Below, in pieces: positions 8,553-16,270 of a stretch of DNA of 64,000 nt (positions are counted from its first letter, which is position 1; each line of letters starts with the position of its first letter). Source of the DNA: Sphingobacterium sp. N143 (GTDB taxonomy: Bacteria > Bacteroidota > Bacteroidia > Sphingobacteriales > Sphingobacteriaceae); contig NZ_JACAIS010000003.1 in NCBI RefSeq assembly GCF_030325625.1, positions 496,001 through 560,000 on the forward strand. The letters run 5' to 3'. The notes beneath the pieces are model-generated. The model worked only from the letters and a program-made list of their open reading frames with translations. It did no database searches and was not told the DNA's origin. Made by a program: the position numbers and the translations under genes.

Positions 8553-9281
8553 TTTTGCTTTGTTTTTTCTCTAAATAATCCTTGTATTCTGCTAGATATT
8601 TTTCTTTGGATCCTTGAGACACCACATTATTTTTTCTTTCTCCTTTCATAGGTAGGAATTGGTCTAATGTTGGGATCTTTTGAAGCTTAATGTTTGATGA
8701 TATATGTGAGTGATAGGCAATAAATCTGACCTTTTGCATTTCCTCTTTTGACTGCCTATTGTATGAATAGCATTTAAGTAGATATTCATACCATGCCATT
8801 TTATAAAAATCATCAAGACGCAACCCCAACTCTCCAACAGCAAAAGATAAGTGATCTATTTCCCAGTCGATTTTAACTTCTTTGATGATGTGTTTTTTTT
8901 TGACTCCTTAAGATCATTATCTACATCATCATCCCCTGATTTTGGTTTGTCAAATATCTTCAAAACATCTTCGCCAAAAGCTGAAACAAGAAATAGATTC
9001 CTGATCTTAACTATTGATCCTGGATCTTCTTTACTCATATCATCTATTACATCGTACATCTCATCAATAGATATTTCGCTTAATTTTGCGCTTCTCCCAC
9101 TAGTTTCACATATCCCGAAATAGATAATCTCAGCTAATGATTCATATACATTAGAAGAAATTCGGTTGAGAATTGATGGTAAATCAATTCCCCAACCTTT
9201 TTTCTCCAAATTCATCATCACCCAGCTGCCAAAACGGATTTTTACTTCATCCCCCTTGAATTTTATAGTTGATTCGTTCAT
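8542..9281 (-). CDS. Tail assembly chaperone, -1 frameshift (gpG-gpT type) product
   Basis: Reading the first chaperone frame from 9281 to the slippery heptamer at 8898-8892 and then shifting to -1 gives an uninterrupted protein of 246 residues ending at 8542. The shifted frame continues HIIKEVKIDWEIDHLSF and then GLRLDDFYKMAWYEYLLKC. No ATG start lies near the front of the second frame; the first candidate is a TTG at 8829 without a ribosome-binding site. In lambda-like phages such a long G-T fusion is made at a few per cent of gpG and binds the tape measure. Position between tail tube and tape measure is the expected one. Confidence 0.8.
8856..9281 (-). CDS. Tail assembly chaperone, unshifted (gpG-like) form
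   Basis: 141 residues starting MNESTIKFKGDEVKIRFGSW, in the slot after the tail tube gene. The C-terminus (KKNTSSKKLKSTGK) is a low-complexity basic tail, typical of the short product of a frameshift cassette. The stop at 8858-8856 lies only about 34 bases past the slippery heptamer. Start ATG at 9281 follows the tube gene by 12 bases. Confidence 0.75.
   Translation of the reverse strand: MNESTIKFKGDEVKIRFGSWVMMNLEKKGWGIDLPSILNRISSNVYESLAEIIYFGICETSGRSAKLSEISIDEMYDVIDDMSKEDPGSIVKIRNLFLVSAFGEDVLKIFDKPKSGDDDVDNDLKESKKNTSSKKLKSTGK
8892..8898 (-). promoter_or_regulatory. Programmed -1 ribosomal slippery site A AAA AAC
   Basis: On the minus strand the codons read TCA AAA AAA AAC ACA. The heptamer A AAA AAC sits in the X XXY YYZ register of the zero frame inside a run of nine A. 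A -1 slip leads directly into the downstream open frame that reaches 8542. No strong stem-loop is obvious downstream by eye. Confidence 0.8.
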
Positions 9282-9293
9282 GATTAATAATTA

Positions 9294-9758
9294 TTAAGGG
9301 GTTACGTGAGGATCAGTTTCTGATACGTCACCGTTAATGGTTAATGATGCTGTGAAAGTTGCGTCATCAGTTGCGGAGTAGGTATCAGATACGTTTGTAA
9401 TTGTCCCTTTGAAGTACATAAATCCATCAAAGTCACGCTCTAATCTGAATTCATACACAGTACCGTCGCTGATCTGCTTACGGGCCATGTCTTTTAATTC
9501 TGCCAAAGAAGCTTTTGCCGATTGTCCGCCAACTGCTGTTGTATCGATTACCTCCCCCTCGATATCTACCGTCTCGGTAAGCGTTTTTGGACGTCTTACT
9601 GTTTTGCCCTGGGTACACATATTAACCTTATCAACTGTTTCAATAGCCAATTGATGTGATGATTGTGTAAGGCACGCGATAGGCTTCCACGCACTGGCGG
9701 TTGTATCGTATACAGCTAATCCGCCATTAAAACCGTTTGCATATTTTTCGTCTGCCAT
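9294..9758 (-). CDS. Major tail tube protein
   Basis: 154 residues, starting MADEKYANGFNGGLAVYD. It matches the phage tail tube type in length and pattern: a small beta-rich protein with a central ETVDIEGEVIDTT strand region and a YEFRLERDFDGFMYFKGTI segment, without signal or membrane helix. It would polymerise into the tail tube around the tape measure. It lies between the tail-completion gene and the chaperone pair, the canonical place for it. Confidence 0.85.
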   Translation of the reverse strand: MADEKYANGFNGGLAVYDTTASAWKPIACLTQSSHQLAIETVDKVNMCTQGKTVRRPKTLTETVDIEGEVIDTTAVGGQSAKASLAELKDMARKQISDGTVYEFRLERDFDGFMYFKGTITNVSDTYSATDDATFTASLTINGDVSETDPHVTP

Positions 9759-9762
9759 TTCT

Positions 9763-10215
9763 TTATTGATTTACTATTATTGAATAAATTAATATCTTAC
9801 TTAAAGCCGTTTGGCCATTTGCAAACTCATCTGTTTGCTGGACAATTGGGGCTAAAACCTTTTGTATATTGATGTTTTGAGATGATAGGTTGTGATTTCG
9901 ACCAGTACGGATAGCTTTCTTTACAAAATCAGCAATTGACTCTGATATTGATCTGTCTGTAACGCCTGCAGTTGAAAACTTGGTAACAATACGGATTGTT
10001 ATATTTTGTTCCATTCGTTCGATGCACATATTCTGAATAGCTCCTAAATTCTCCTGTTGATCTTGAATTACTATATAACATGACGCACCTCTAACAACCG
10101 GAATAACTACATTAGGATTAACCAAACCATCAAAAACAGGAATCACCTTACTTTCAATTGCTATATTGCTGATAGCTTCAAATACTGCTGTTCTTACTGC
10201 TTGTGTCGATTCCAT
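9763..10215 (-). CDS. Tail completion/terminator protein
   Basis: 150 residues. The pattern of an N-terminal helix (VRTAVFEAISNIAI), a central beta region (CYIVIQDQQENLG) and a strand-rich ITIRIVTKF section with a C-terminal IYSIIVNQ resembles the DUF3168/gp17-like tail-terminator group. It would cap the tail at the head-proximal end. Its ATG at 10215 overlaps the preceding stop by one base. Family assignment rests on position plus general pattern. Confidence 0.6.
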   Translation of the reverse strand: MESTQAVRTAVFEAISNIAIESKVIPVFDGLVNPNVVIPVVRGASCYIVIQDQQENLGAIQNMCIERMEQNITIRIVTKFSTAGVTDRSISESIADFVKKAIRTGRNHNLSSQNINIQKVLAPIVQQTDEFANGQTALSKILIYSIIVNQ

Positions 10216-10670
10216 TAGCTTTTAACCTCTTGGTCCAATATTTCTTGCAACTTCTTCTCAAACTCTATTTTTACTATCAGAAAATTATTGTACAGATATG
10301 GCTTTCCTTGTAAAGTACCTTGGCCGTTAACATAGAATGTCATTGCTATATCCTTTATCCATTGGGGATATGGCGCCAATATATCCGCTGCAAATAACCC
10401 TGTTCCAAACTCAATGTATGCCGGCAAGGGGTCCGAACCCATAACACCAACTTCACCCTGCAAACCACCTTCTGATATCTTCTTTTGGACTACGATAAAG
10501 TTTAGACTCTCTCCTGATTGATAACTATGAGTATTCAACGACCTTTGAGCCATTATTTCAATCCTGGTAAGGCTGTCAATAACCAGCTTTCTTATCTTGA
10601 TAATTACTCCTGTCTGATACTGTTTCAGATCCTTAGTGACAGTGTTTATCAAAGATGACCCTCTAGCCAT
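10215..10670 (-). CDS. HK97 gp10-like neck protein
   Basis: 151 residues. The order helix (LINTVTKDLKQYQTGVIIKIRKLVIDSLTRIEIMAQ), then beta core with GSDPLPAYIEFGTGL, then a C-terminal helix after GKPYLYNNF, is the usual plan of HK97 gp10-family head-tail joining proteins; the YIEFGTG motif is characteristic. It overlaps the head-closure gene by 8 bp. Confidence 0.8.
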   Translation of the reverse strand: MARGSSLINTVTKDLKQYQTGVIIKIRKLVIDSLTRIEIMAQRSLNTHSYQSGESLNFIVVQKKISEGGLQGEVGVMGSDPLPAYIEFGTGLFAADILAPYPQWIKDIAMTFYVNGQGTLQGKPYLYNNFLIVKIEFEKKLQEILDQEVKS

Positions 10671-11001
10671 TATTTGGCTTGGTTATATCAAATACCCACT
10701 CTTGACCTGTACGGCAATTTTCAACCGTTGGCGATGTGATAATCTGATAGTCGCTACCTTTCCATTCTACTACCATCGCGATAGTAGGATCAAAGTTTTT
10801 CCTTACTTGGACACCTATCCTGTAAGTTGCAGGCAATCCCATCTGTACCTGTTCAATGTTCCGGCTTTGCTTTAACTGCTCGATCCTGGCCCATGTAGAT
10901 AATACTTCAACATCAGTTTGAATCCATCCCCCTGATCCATTCGATACGGTCTCGAACGTCTTGAATTTTATCTTCTGGTCATATCCTCCTAGTCTCATCA
11001 T
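10663..11001 (-). CDS. Head closure protein (SPP1 gp16-type head-tail adaptor)
   Basis: 112 residues. MMRLGGYDQKIKFKTFETV starts a small beta-barrel, with W.RIEQLKQSRNIEQVQM in the middle and DYQIITSPTVEN near the C-terminus, as in the phage head-tail joining family. It would seal the portal/connector after packaging. Tandem ATG codons begin the gene; the first is taken. It follows the connector gene by 3 bases. Confidence 0.8.
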   Translation of the reverse strand: MMRLGGYDQKIKFKTFETVSNGSGGWIQTDVEVLSTWARIEQLKQSRNIEQVQMGLPATYRIGVQVRKNFDPTIAMVVEWKGSDYQIITSPTVENCRTGQEWVFDITKPNNG

Positions 11002-11004
11002 AGC

Positions 11005-11307
11005 TTAAAACATTGGGTTTGTTGAGTTCTGTCTGTACGTATAGATAGATGCATTGTTAACTGTGCTTTCTGCTCCATCACCACCGAAATTATCCCTTTT
11101 TGCGTAATCGCTCGCCACGTCCTGGATAACTGCTTTTTGAACATCTTCCGGCATTGGCTCATAGGTTGATAAGGTGGAAATAGTATAGTTTCGTCCTGTC
11201 CATTTTTCAGCCTTATGAACCGCCCCATTTAAGAGAGTGGTTAAGTACTGATCTTGGTCAGTGAAATCTATATTAAGAGCATTCTTTACATCGTCCAACG
11301 TTACCAT
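11005..11307 (-). CDS. gp6-like head-tail connector protein
   Basis: 100 residues. MVTLDDVKNALNIDFTDQDQYL is the standard helical start of the HK97 gp6 connector family (first helix, then D..DDxxL), followed by AEKWTGRNY and a further helix. Such proteins form a ring under the portal. Operon position between small head protein and head-closure gene supports it. Confidence 0.8.
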   Translation of the reverse strand: MVTLDDVKNALNIDFTDQDQYLTTLLNGAVHKAEKWTGRNYTISTLSTYEPMPEDVQKAVIQDVASDYAKRDNFGGDGAESTVNNASIYTYRQNSTNPMF

Positions 11308-11309
11308 AA

Positions 11310-11504
11310 CTAACAGCTTTTACACGGTCCTACTTTCTTTGTCTGCTTTTTAACAGCAGCCTTAGACTTTTTCTCTGATTCGGTTTCCTCCACATATTCG
11401 GCTACTTTGGTACGGACTAAATAATTGGCTGCTCCGTCTCTGACTTCTCCTACTGTTCCAGCCTTTTGCCCGTTGTGGTCTTTTAATAATTTTACCTTTG
11501 CCAT
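11310..11504 (-). CDS. Small basic phage protein with KOW-like start
   Basis: 64 residues: VKLLKDHNGQKAGTVGEVRDGAANYLV looks like a small SH3/KOW-like beta unit, followed by a Lys/Glu-rich tail that ends in CKSC. Comparable small proteins often sit between capsid and connector genes in this kind of prophage. No function can be assigned. It is 2 bases from the connector gene. Confidence 0.6.
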   Translation of the reverse strand: MAKVKLLKDHNGQKAGTVGEVRDGAANYLVRTKVAEYVEETESEKKSKAAVKKQTKKVGPCKSC

Positions 11505-11505
11505 C

Positions 11506-11847
11506 TTATTTACCTTTTTGTGCTTGCCAGTTTTTCAAATCAGCATCATTGATGAACGCATCGTTATCCGACTTTTCCTCTTTGTTTTTACGCTGGTTTA
11601 AAACATAGTTACCGAATGATACTAGGTCTTGCTCAGAATGCTGTCCAGTGTTTGATAGTAACTCTAATCGAACCTCCAAAATGTACAGATATTCGTGCAT
11701 GTGTTTCTCTTGGTTCCACAACAGCATCTGATTCACATTGGATAATTGTTTAAAGTTTTCTGCCTTCAAAAACTGACATAACCCATTATACTTTGTTTTT
11801 AGCTCATCTCTTTCCTTTTTGAGCCTATCTAAAAATGTTTCAGCCAT
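11506..11847 (-). CDS. Small helical phage protein (crAss001_48-like pattern)
   Basis: 113 residues, almost entirely helical and charged. The core ERDELKTKYNGLCQFL...LSNVNQMLLWNQEKHMHEYLYILEVRLELL reminds me of the small family named after crAss001_48 found in Bacteroidota phages; this is recognition by pattern and not proven. It is the first gene after the capsid terminator, so it probably heads the connector/tail transcript. No catalytic motif is seen. Confidence 0.5.
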   Translation of the reverse strand: MAETFLDRLKKERDELKTKYNGLCQFLKAENFKQLSNVNQMLLWNQEKHMHEYLYILEVRLELLSNTGQHSEQDLVSFGNYVLNQRKNKEEKSDNDAFINDADLKNWQAQKGK

Positions 11848-11863
11848 AATTGATTTGATTTGT

Positions 11864-11888
11864 AAAAAAGGCGGCCGTAACCGCCTTT
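11864..11888 (-). terminator. Intrinsic terminator downstream of the capsid gene
   Basis: On the minus strand AAAGGCGG pairs with CCGCCTTT around a 6-base loop and is followed by a T run. It lies between capsid and the following genes, so it separates or attenuates capsid transcription from the tail genes. Confidence 0.8.
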
Positions 11889-11921
11889 CCCAATTAAAAA
11901 ATATATAACCTAAGTATGAGC

Positions 11922-13154
11922 CTATGGAGTAACAGGAACTAATGGGCCTTTTACAATTGCCTTGTTATTGAAGATTGCTAAAGTTGCACGGCCTTCTATA
12001 CGGAACATGATTTTGTTACGTTTTGCTAATGCAGCATCTTCGAACATTCTTAACTCTGGGGCCAAGCGAGTGACATAAGCCAAGGCATTACGGTCAAAGG
12101 TCAAGAAGTCTGTCTTAGCAATACCTGTAGTTGTAACTACATCTAAACCGCCAACAGTTAACTTGCCATTACTGAACGCCATTGAACCAGCAGGAAGGTC
12201 ATATTCACCTGAACCATCTGCTTTATTCAATCCCAGGCTAACTGCGGCACGAGGATTTAAAATAGAGTGCGTTGGTTGATAGAATTCGTTAGTATCTTCT
12301 ACGATTTGTCCCCACCCTGCATCAATAATGCGATCAACTGGACCTGTGAAAGTTCCATTATAAGCTGTAGCTGCTGTCAACATACCAGTAACCGGATTAG
12401 TGTCTGTTGATCCGTTAAGGATAAACTTGTTTTCCGCTGTTTTGTAAGATATAAGCAACTTAGCTTGGAGGTATGATGTTAACCATGAAATATCATCCAA
12501 CATCTCACGCTCAACGATCACATACCCTGCAATCCATTTGAAAAACGCAGCCTGACTTGTCAAATCGTAATCAACCTGTGGCTTATCAACGGCGTGGTCA
12601 GTCCATAACCCAACTTCACCCTCGCCACCATTCTCCTTTGGATAAAGGATTGAATTGCCACTAGATGATCCCCCCGGGATAATATCTGATAACCAAACGC
12701 GATTGTATGGATTAACGATCAAACCTGTGCGCACATCTTGGATAAACGGTGTCGCGTTCGGGAAGTTGTTAGCGATAGACATATCACCGACAGCTTTCAA
12801 AGCAATTGTGACCTCAGGGCTACCCTTTTTAAAGTTTTGGATTGCATCCTTATTTGCTTCAATAGCTTCACCAAGATATTGGTTGAATGATTTTGTCACC
12901 GGCTCGTCGTCACGCGTAATTTGTGATGCCTTTTTGATTTGAGAAGAAAGTTTGTCCAATTCTTTTTTGGTTTCTTCTTTCTCTGTTGCGATAGCCTTAT
13001 TTACTGCTTCCTCTGCAGCTTTTTCAGCTTCTTCTTTGGAGATAAAACCCTTTTCTGCCAAAGCTTTGTTAACAGCCTCAGTGGCTTTTGTTTCAGCTGC
13101 TTTATTAACAACCTCTAACGCTTCCTCCTGTGCTTTTTTTTCTTCTTCTGTCAT
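11922..13154 (-). CDS. HK97-fold major capsid protein
   Basis: 410 residues. The first 75 or so residues are a Lys/Glu/Ala coiled coil, the usual delta (scaffold) domain removed by the protease. From about residue 105 the HK97 pattern follows: VSRL-like WLSDIIPGGSSSGNSILYP, AAFFKWIAGYVIVEREMLDDISWLTSYL, a long helix, and a C-terminal GLDVVTTTGI section. It forms the shell. The preceding gene is the matching prohead protease, whose stop overlaps this ATG. Confidence 0.95.
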   Translation of the reverse strand: MTEEEKKAQEEALEVVNKAAETKATEAVNKALAEKGFISKEEAEKAAEEAVNKAIATEKEETKKELDKLSSQIKKASQITRDDEPVTKSFNQYLGEAIEANKDAIQNFKKGSPEVTIALKAVGDMSIANNFPNATPFIQDVRTGLIVNPYNRVWLSDIIPGGSSSGNSILYPKENGGEGEVGLWTDHAVDKPQVDYDLTSQAAFFKWIAGYVIVEREMLDDISWLTSYLQAKLLISYKTAENKFILNGSTDTNPVTGMLTAATAYNGTFTGPVDRIIDAGWGQIVEDTNEFYQPTHSILNPRAAVSLGLNKADGSGEYDLPAGSMAFSNGKLTVGGLDVVTTTGIAKTDFLTFDRNALAYVTRLAPELRMFEDAALAKRNKIMFRIEGRATLAIFNNKAIVKGPLVPVTP

Positions 13155-13837
13155 TACTTTAATGTTAAAACTTGAAAAAATGATTTGTTCACAGTCGGCT
13201 CATCCGTCGAAGTGGTTTCGTCTGTTGGGGTAATTACTCCCTCACCGCTCGGCTCCTCGTCAAGTGACTTTAATATTGATTCGATTTGTTTTAGTCTCTC
13301 GTCAGAATATGGAAGGTTGAACATTTTCGTCAACAATCCCATCAATTCAGATGGAGAATCAGCGCTTTTTAACGCTGTTACAAGACTTGTTCTGTTTGAT
13401 TGTTCCTTGGTTAGGAAAGAATACTCTTTTAAGCGGTATTCCTCTACAATTGACTTATTCTTGCCGTTACGCTTCATGATCCAGGCACCTATAGACATAC
13501 CGGCTTCAAATCCGTTATCTACTAGGAACTTCACATCATAAAATGCATCACGGCCCAAATTGGTCTTCATGTTAAACTGGGTACCTGTCTTTAATCCTAT
13601 TGGATCTTTTGCATCAATAAATGCAGGAACACCTATCAATTGATTATCATCATGGTTTAGGTATACTTTGATAATCTTTGCACGTTCGTTTACTGTTTTT
13701 AGGAATGAATCAGGGCTAGAAATATCACCGTGGCTATCTTTTAGGTTATATGTGTTCGCATAACCTTCAACATAACCCTTTACATCATCTAGTTCAGATA
13801 AGTTAGTGGAAATTGATTTCTGTAAAAATTCACTCAT
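13154..13837 (-). CDS. HK97-family prohead protease (U35)
   Basis: 227 residues. GYVEGYANTYNLKDSHGDI, VYLNHDDNQLIG (His62) and GFEAGMSIGAWI (Ser115) give the catalytic His/Ser motif order of the family, and LKEYSFLTKEQSNRTSLVTA matches the conserved following strand. It cleaves the delta domain of the capsid during head maturation. An acidic tail of about 40 residues may be self-cleaved. Its start codon abuts the repeat-rich regulatory region described separately (TTTTAGCAATG). Confidence 0.9.
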   Translation of the reverse strand: MSEFLQKSISTNLSELDDVKGYVEGYANTYNLKDSHGDISSPDSFLKTVNERAKIIKVYLNHDDNQLIGVPAFIDAKDPIGLKTGTQFNMKTNLGRDAFYDVKFLVDNGFEAGMSIGAWIMKRNGKNKSIVEEYRLKEYSFLTKEQSNRTSLVTALKSADSPSELMGLLTKMFNLPYSDERLKQIESILKSLDEEPSGEGVITPTDETTSTDEPTVNKSFFQVLTLK

Positions 13838-13938
13838 TGCTAAAAATATTACTAAACAAAGCTAAAACAATTAGCATATTTTAGCAAGTATTTTGCTAAA
13901 AATTTTTACATATTTTAGCAATGTAGATTTATTTAGCA
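13837..13938 (-). promoter_or_regulatory. Repeat-rich control region upstream of the protease/capsid genes
   Basis: The 9-mer TTGCTAAAA or its complement TTTTAGCAA occurs four times: 13837-13845, 13879-13887, 13893-13901 and 13913-13921, with shorter relatives at 13861, 13871 and 13932. The copies at 13893 and 13913 form a perfect inverted repeat with an 11-base spacer. The same motif is found before the small terminase gene. It is likely a binding site array or promoter for a phage regulator; the binding protein is unknown. Confidence 0.6.
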
Positions 13939-14717
13939 GAATTTAGGCTTTGAGCATAGCTTTCAGACACGTAGATTACAATGCATGAACAGTTGACAAC
14001 GTTCTTTGCGCTTGCACCTTCTGAGTGTGGGCGCTGCATCAATTCGGTGGTATTGTCTTTAGGATCGTATACCTCAAATGCTTGGTTTTCGGGGATAGCC
14101 TTATCGTTATCCATTTGCAGGTGCCATCTTCGAGGTTCTTTGGCATACCTATGAATCCATAGCTTATAAATTGGTTCGCCTGTTTCCTTTTTCCAGTCAT
14201 CTTTAGCCTGATCCTTTGCCATGTTGGCAACATTGGCTAATTCAGTACGGGTTATCATCTTGGCCCTATTGATCAACATGTCGTCACCAAGCTTTTCGAC
14301 CATGTATTGGGCTATCTTATCGAAATCTAAACCCATTGCTTGACCTGTGGCTAACGCTTCCTGGATAAGTCTTTTTGTAGTGTCGTTTATACCTGTAACC
14401 TTTCCGGCCAGTGACTGAAAAATATAATTTGTGATAATCCGTCCCCAGGTATTCAGGAAAAAACTGGCATCTTTGCGGACCATCTGGGTAAAGTTATTGT
14501 ATTGAAAGGTTGCAAAAGCGATAAAGACTTCCTCGTACATAGGCTTAAGGGCATCGAACAACGGTTGATCGTTGAATGCACCATAACTATTTGCTGATTG
14601 CCTGATCTGCTCTTTAAGTGCATTGAAAATACGTTTGGTGTACTTCTTCTCAAAGGCGTTAAGCATTCTATCCTGTGAGAGGATTACTCTATTTAACTTT
14701 TGCTTTGCTCGGTTCAT
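13929..14717 (-). CDS. Phage head morphogenesis protein (SPP1 gp7/Mu F type)
   Basis: 262 residues. A helical N-terminal half is followed by the conserved C-terminal block: INRAKMITRTELANVANMAK, YKLWIHRYAKEPRRWHLQMDNDKAIP and VVNCSCIVIYV. That W.....R..H..md..-NCRC arrangement is the signature of minor head proteins of this family, which ride on the portal in the procapsid. It lies between portal and protease, as expected. Confidence 0.85.
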   Translation of the reverse strand: MNRAKQKLNRVILSQDRMLNAFEKKYTKRIFNALKEQIRQSANSYGAFNDQPLFDALKPMYEEVFIAFATFQYNNFTQMVRKDASFFLNTWGRIITNYIFQSLAGKVTGINDTTKRLIQEALATGQAMGLDFDKIAQYMVEKLGDDMLINRAKMITRTELANVANMAKDQAKDDWKKETGEPIYKLWIHRYAKEPRRWHLQMDNDKAIPENQAFEVYDPKDNTTELMQRPHSEGASAKNVVNCSCIVIYVSESYAQSLNSAK

Positions 14718-14720
14718 ATT

Positions 14721-14885
14721 TTACCAAAGGAAAATACCGCCATAGATGGCCCATAACAACACAACCCCAATAAGGCATAATATGGATGTAAAATCCATGC
14801 CTCCTTCATCAACTGTAAACATCCTTGCGATCAATAATGCCGTAATGACTATCACCACGATCAAATGCCAATAAACTGTTATCAT
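14721..14885 (-). CDS. Tiny two-helix membrane protein between portal and head genes
   Basis: 54 residues. The ATG at 14885 overlaps the portal stop as ATGA, and the gene ends 3 bases before the morphogenesis gene, so it is part of the head operon. MITVYWHLIVVIVITALLIARMF is one hydrophobic helix; FTSILCLIGVVLLWAIYGGIFLW is a second; between them is a short acidic loop (TVDEGGMD). The protein is almost all membrane. Function is unknown; a membrane-anchored assembly factor or a pinholin-like protein are possible. Confidence 0.7.
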   Translation of the reverse strand: MITVYWHLIVVIVITALLIARMFTVDEGGMDFTSILCLIGVVLLWAIYGGIFLW

Positions 14886-16264
14886 AAATTATTATCTAAT
14901 GTTATTCCACTTGAAAAGTCAGACAATGGCACCATGCCGCCTGCTATAAAGATCTGATTAGCGTATTCTTCCTCTACTTCATCATATCCTAGCATCACAC
15001 GTACTTCATTGATAGTACAAACCTTAAGCAATGCTTCAGCTTCATCGCTGGATAGCTTTAATTCGTCGTATACGCTTACATCATAGTCAACCTTGTAGTT
15101 TTTCTTATCCCTTTCAGAAAAAGGCTTCACAAGCCATCTATTTAATGCATCTTCCTCGATCGATAGATAAGGGACAACAACGTCAGTAACTAAAGATAGC
15201 TTAGCTTCTTCAAGGTTATGCTGTATCGGGTTTTCGTTGAATAGAACAGGATTTACACCCCATAACCAAGGAAGTTTAAACCCTGACCATTTGAGCCCTT
15301 CCAATACCGCCAAAGCTGTTGGGCTCAGTGCCATTGAAGTATATTGCAAAGGCATCGAAGAAACGACTACTTTGTTCTTGTTGTCGGTTCCGTTGATCTT
15401 TTTATCTACAATATCGGTAGTAGCTTTATTTTGATCAGGAGTCAACCATAATTTAGGATCTGCATGGTTAGGGCTTAAGATACCCTTTGCCCCTTCATTC
15501 TCTGTGCTGTTGATCCAGGCTTTCAATGAAGCATCGTTAAGCTGCAGGTACTTCAATCCAGACTCAAGCGGAGCCATACCCCTATCTTGACTTCCCATCG
15601 AATCATATTCAGGGTTTGCCCTTTTGATCTGAAGCACATCTTTAGCATCCAGTGTACGGTTAAACCCATTCAATAGGTTCAGTTTCCATCCTGTTATTGG
15701 ATTGCTTACATCGCCACCACCATAAACAGGAGTCATAAGGTTGGCCGGAGCAACATATAATTCAAGCGCTATATCGCTATCGTCGGCCGTCTCACGGTAA
15801 AGGAAGTATTCGCCCTGGGCATTGTAGAATATACGGCCTAATTCTGATAGATCACGCCATGACTGTTTGGGGTTTGGGTTTTCCAATAGTGCTTGAAGAT
15901 CCTGACCTGTTGTAGCGAATTCAAGGGCTTTGGTAGTGTATATCTTATACTTGCTTATCTCTATCTTTGATTTCGATTTCTTGCAGCTCTTGTACACCTT
16001 AGCCTTTTGGTCCGGCTTCTCCTCGTATAGGTAAATTGGAGCAATTAAGGTCTTTTGGACTATCTTGTTGATGATGGAATAAACCTCGGGGTTTGATTTA
16101 TACCCTTTCTTGATATAATCCTCACAGCTGTAGTTATAGAACACCACATCATTAAATCCGACCAGATTGCCGTAAAGTATGGTATTAAGGACATTGTCCA
16201 AGTGCCTTTTATCTGTTTTAGGCGCAATACCCAACGCCTTTTTTGCATAATCTACAATACCCAT
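14882..16264 (-). CDS. Phage portal protein (HK97 type)
   Basis: 460 residues. Signatures include VYSIINKIVQKTLIAPIYLY, LLENPNPKQSWRDL, GEYFLYRE, APANLMTPVYGGG and DVLQIKRANP in the order seen in portal proteins. A long section with PWLWGVNP and LSLVTDVVVPYLSIEEDALNRWLV follows. It forms the dodecameric DNA entry/exit ring. It follows TerL by 6 bases. Confidence 0.9.
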   Translation of the reverse strand: MGIVDYAKKALGIAPKTDKRHLDNVLNTILYGNLVGFNDVVFYNYSCEDYIKKGYKSNPEVYSIINKIVQKTLIAPIYLYEEKPDQKAKVYKSCKKSKSKIEISKYKIYTTKALEFATTGQDLQALLENPNPKQSWRDLSELGRIFYNAQGEYFLYRETADDSDIALELYVAPANLMTPVYGGGDVSNPITGWKLNLLNGFNRTLDAKDVLQIKRANPEYDSMGSQDRGMAPLESGLKYLQLNDASLKAWINSTENEGAKGILSPNHADPKLWLTPDQNKATTDIVDKKINGTDNKNKVVVSSMPLQYTSMALSPTALAVLEGLKWSGFKLPWLWGVNPVLFNENPIQHNLEEAKLSLVTDVVVPYLSIEEDALNRWLVKPFSERDKKNYKVDYDVSVYDELKLSSDEAEALLKVCTINEVRVMLGYDEVEEEYANQIFIAGGMVPLSDFSSGITLDNNL

Positions 16265-16270
16265 TTTATT

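Noticed and set aside
8110..8574. A 154-residue plus-strand frame opposite the tape measure gene
   Set aside because: Antisense shadow; the tape measure reading is clear.
8542..8829. A separate 95-residue gene with a TTG start
   Set aside because: No ribosome-binding site or ATG; the frame is continuous with the -1 extension from the slippery site.
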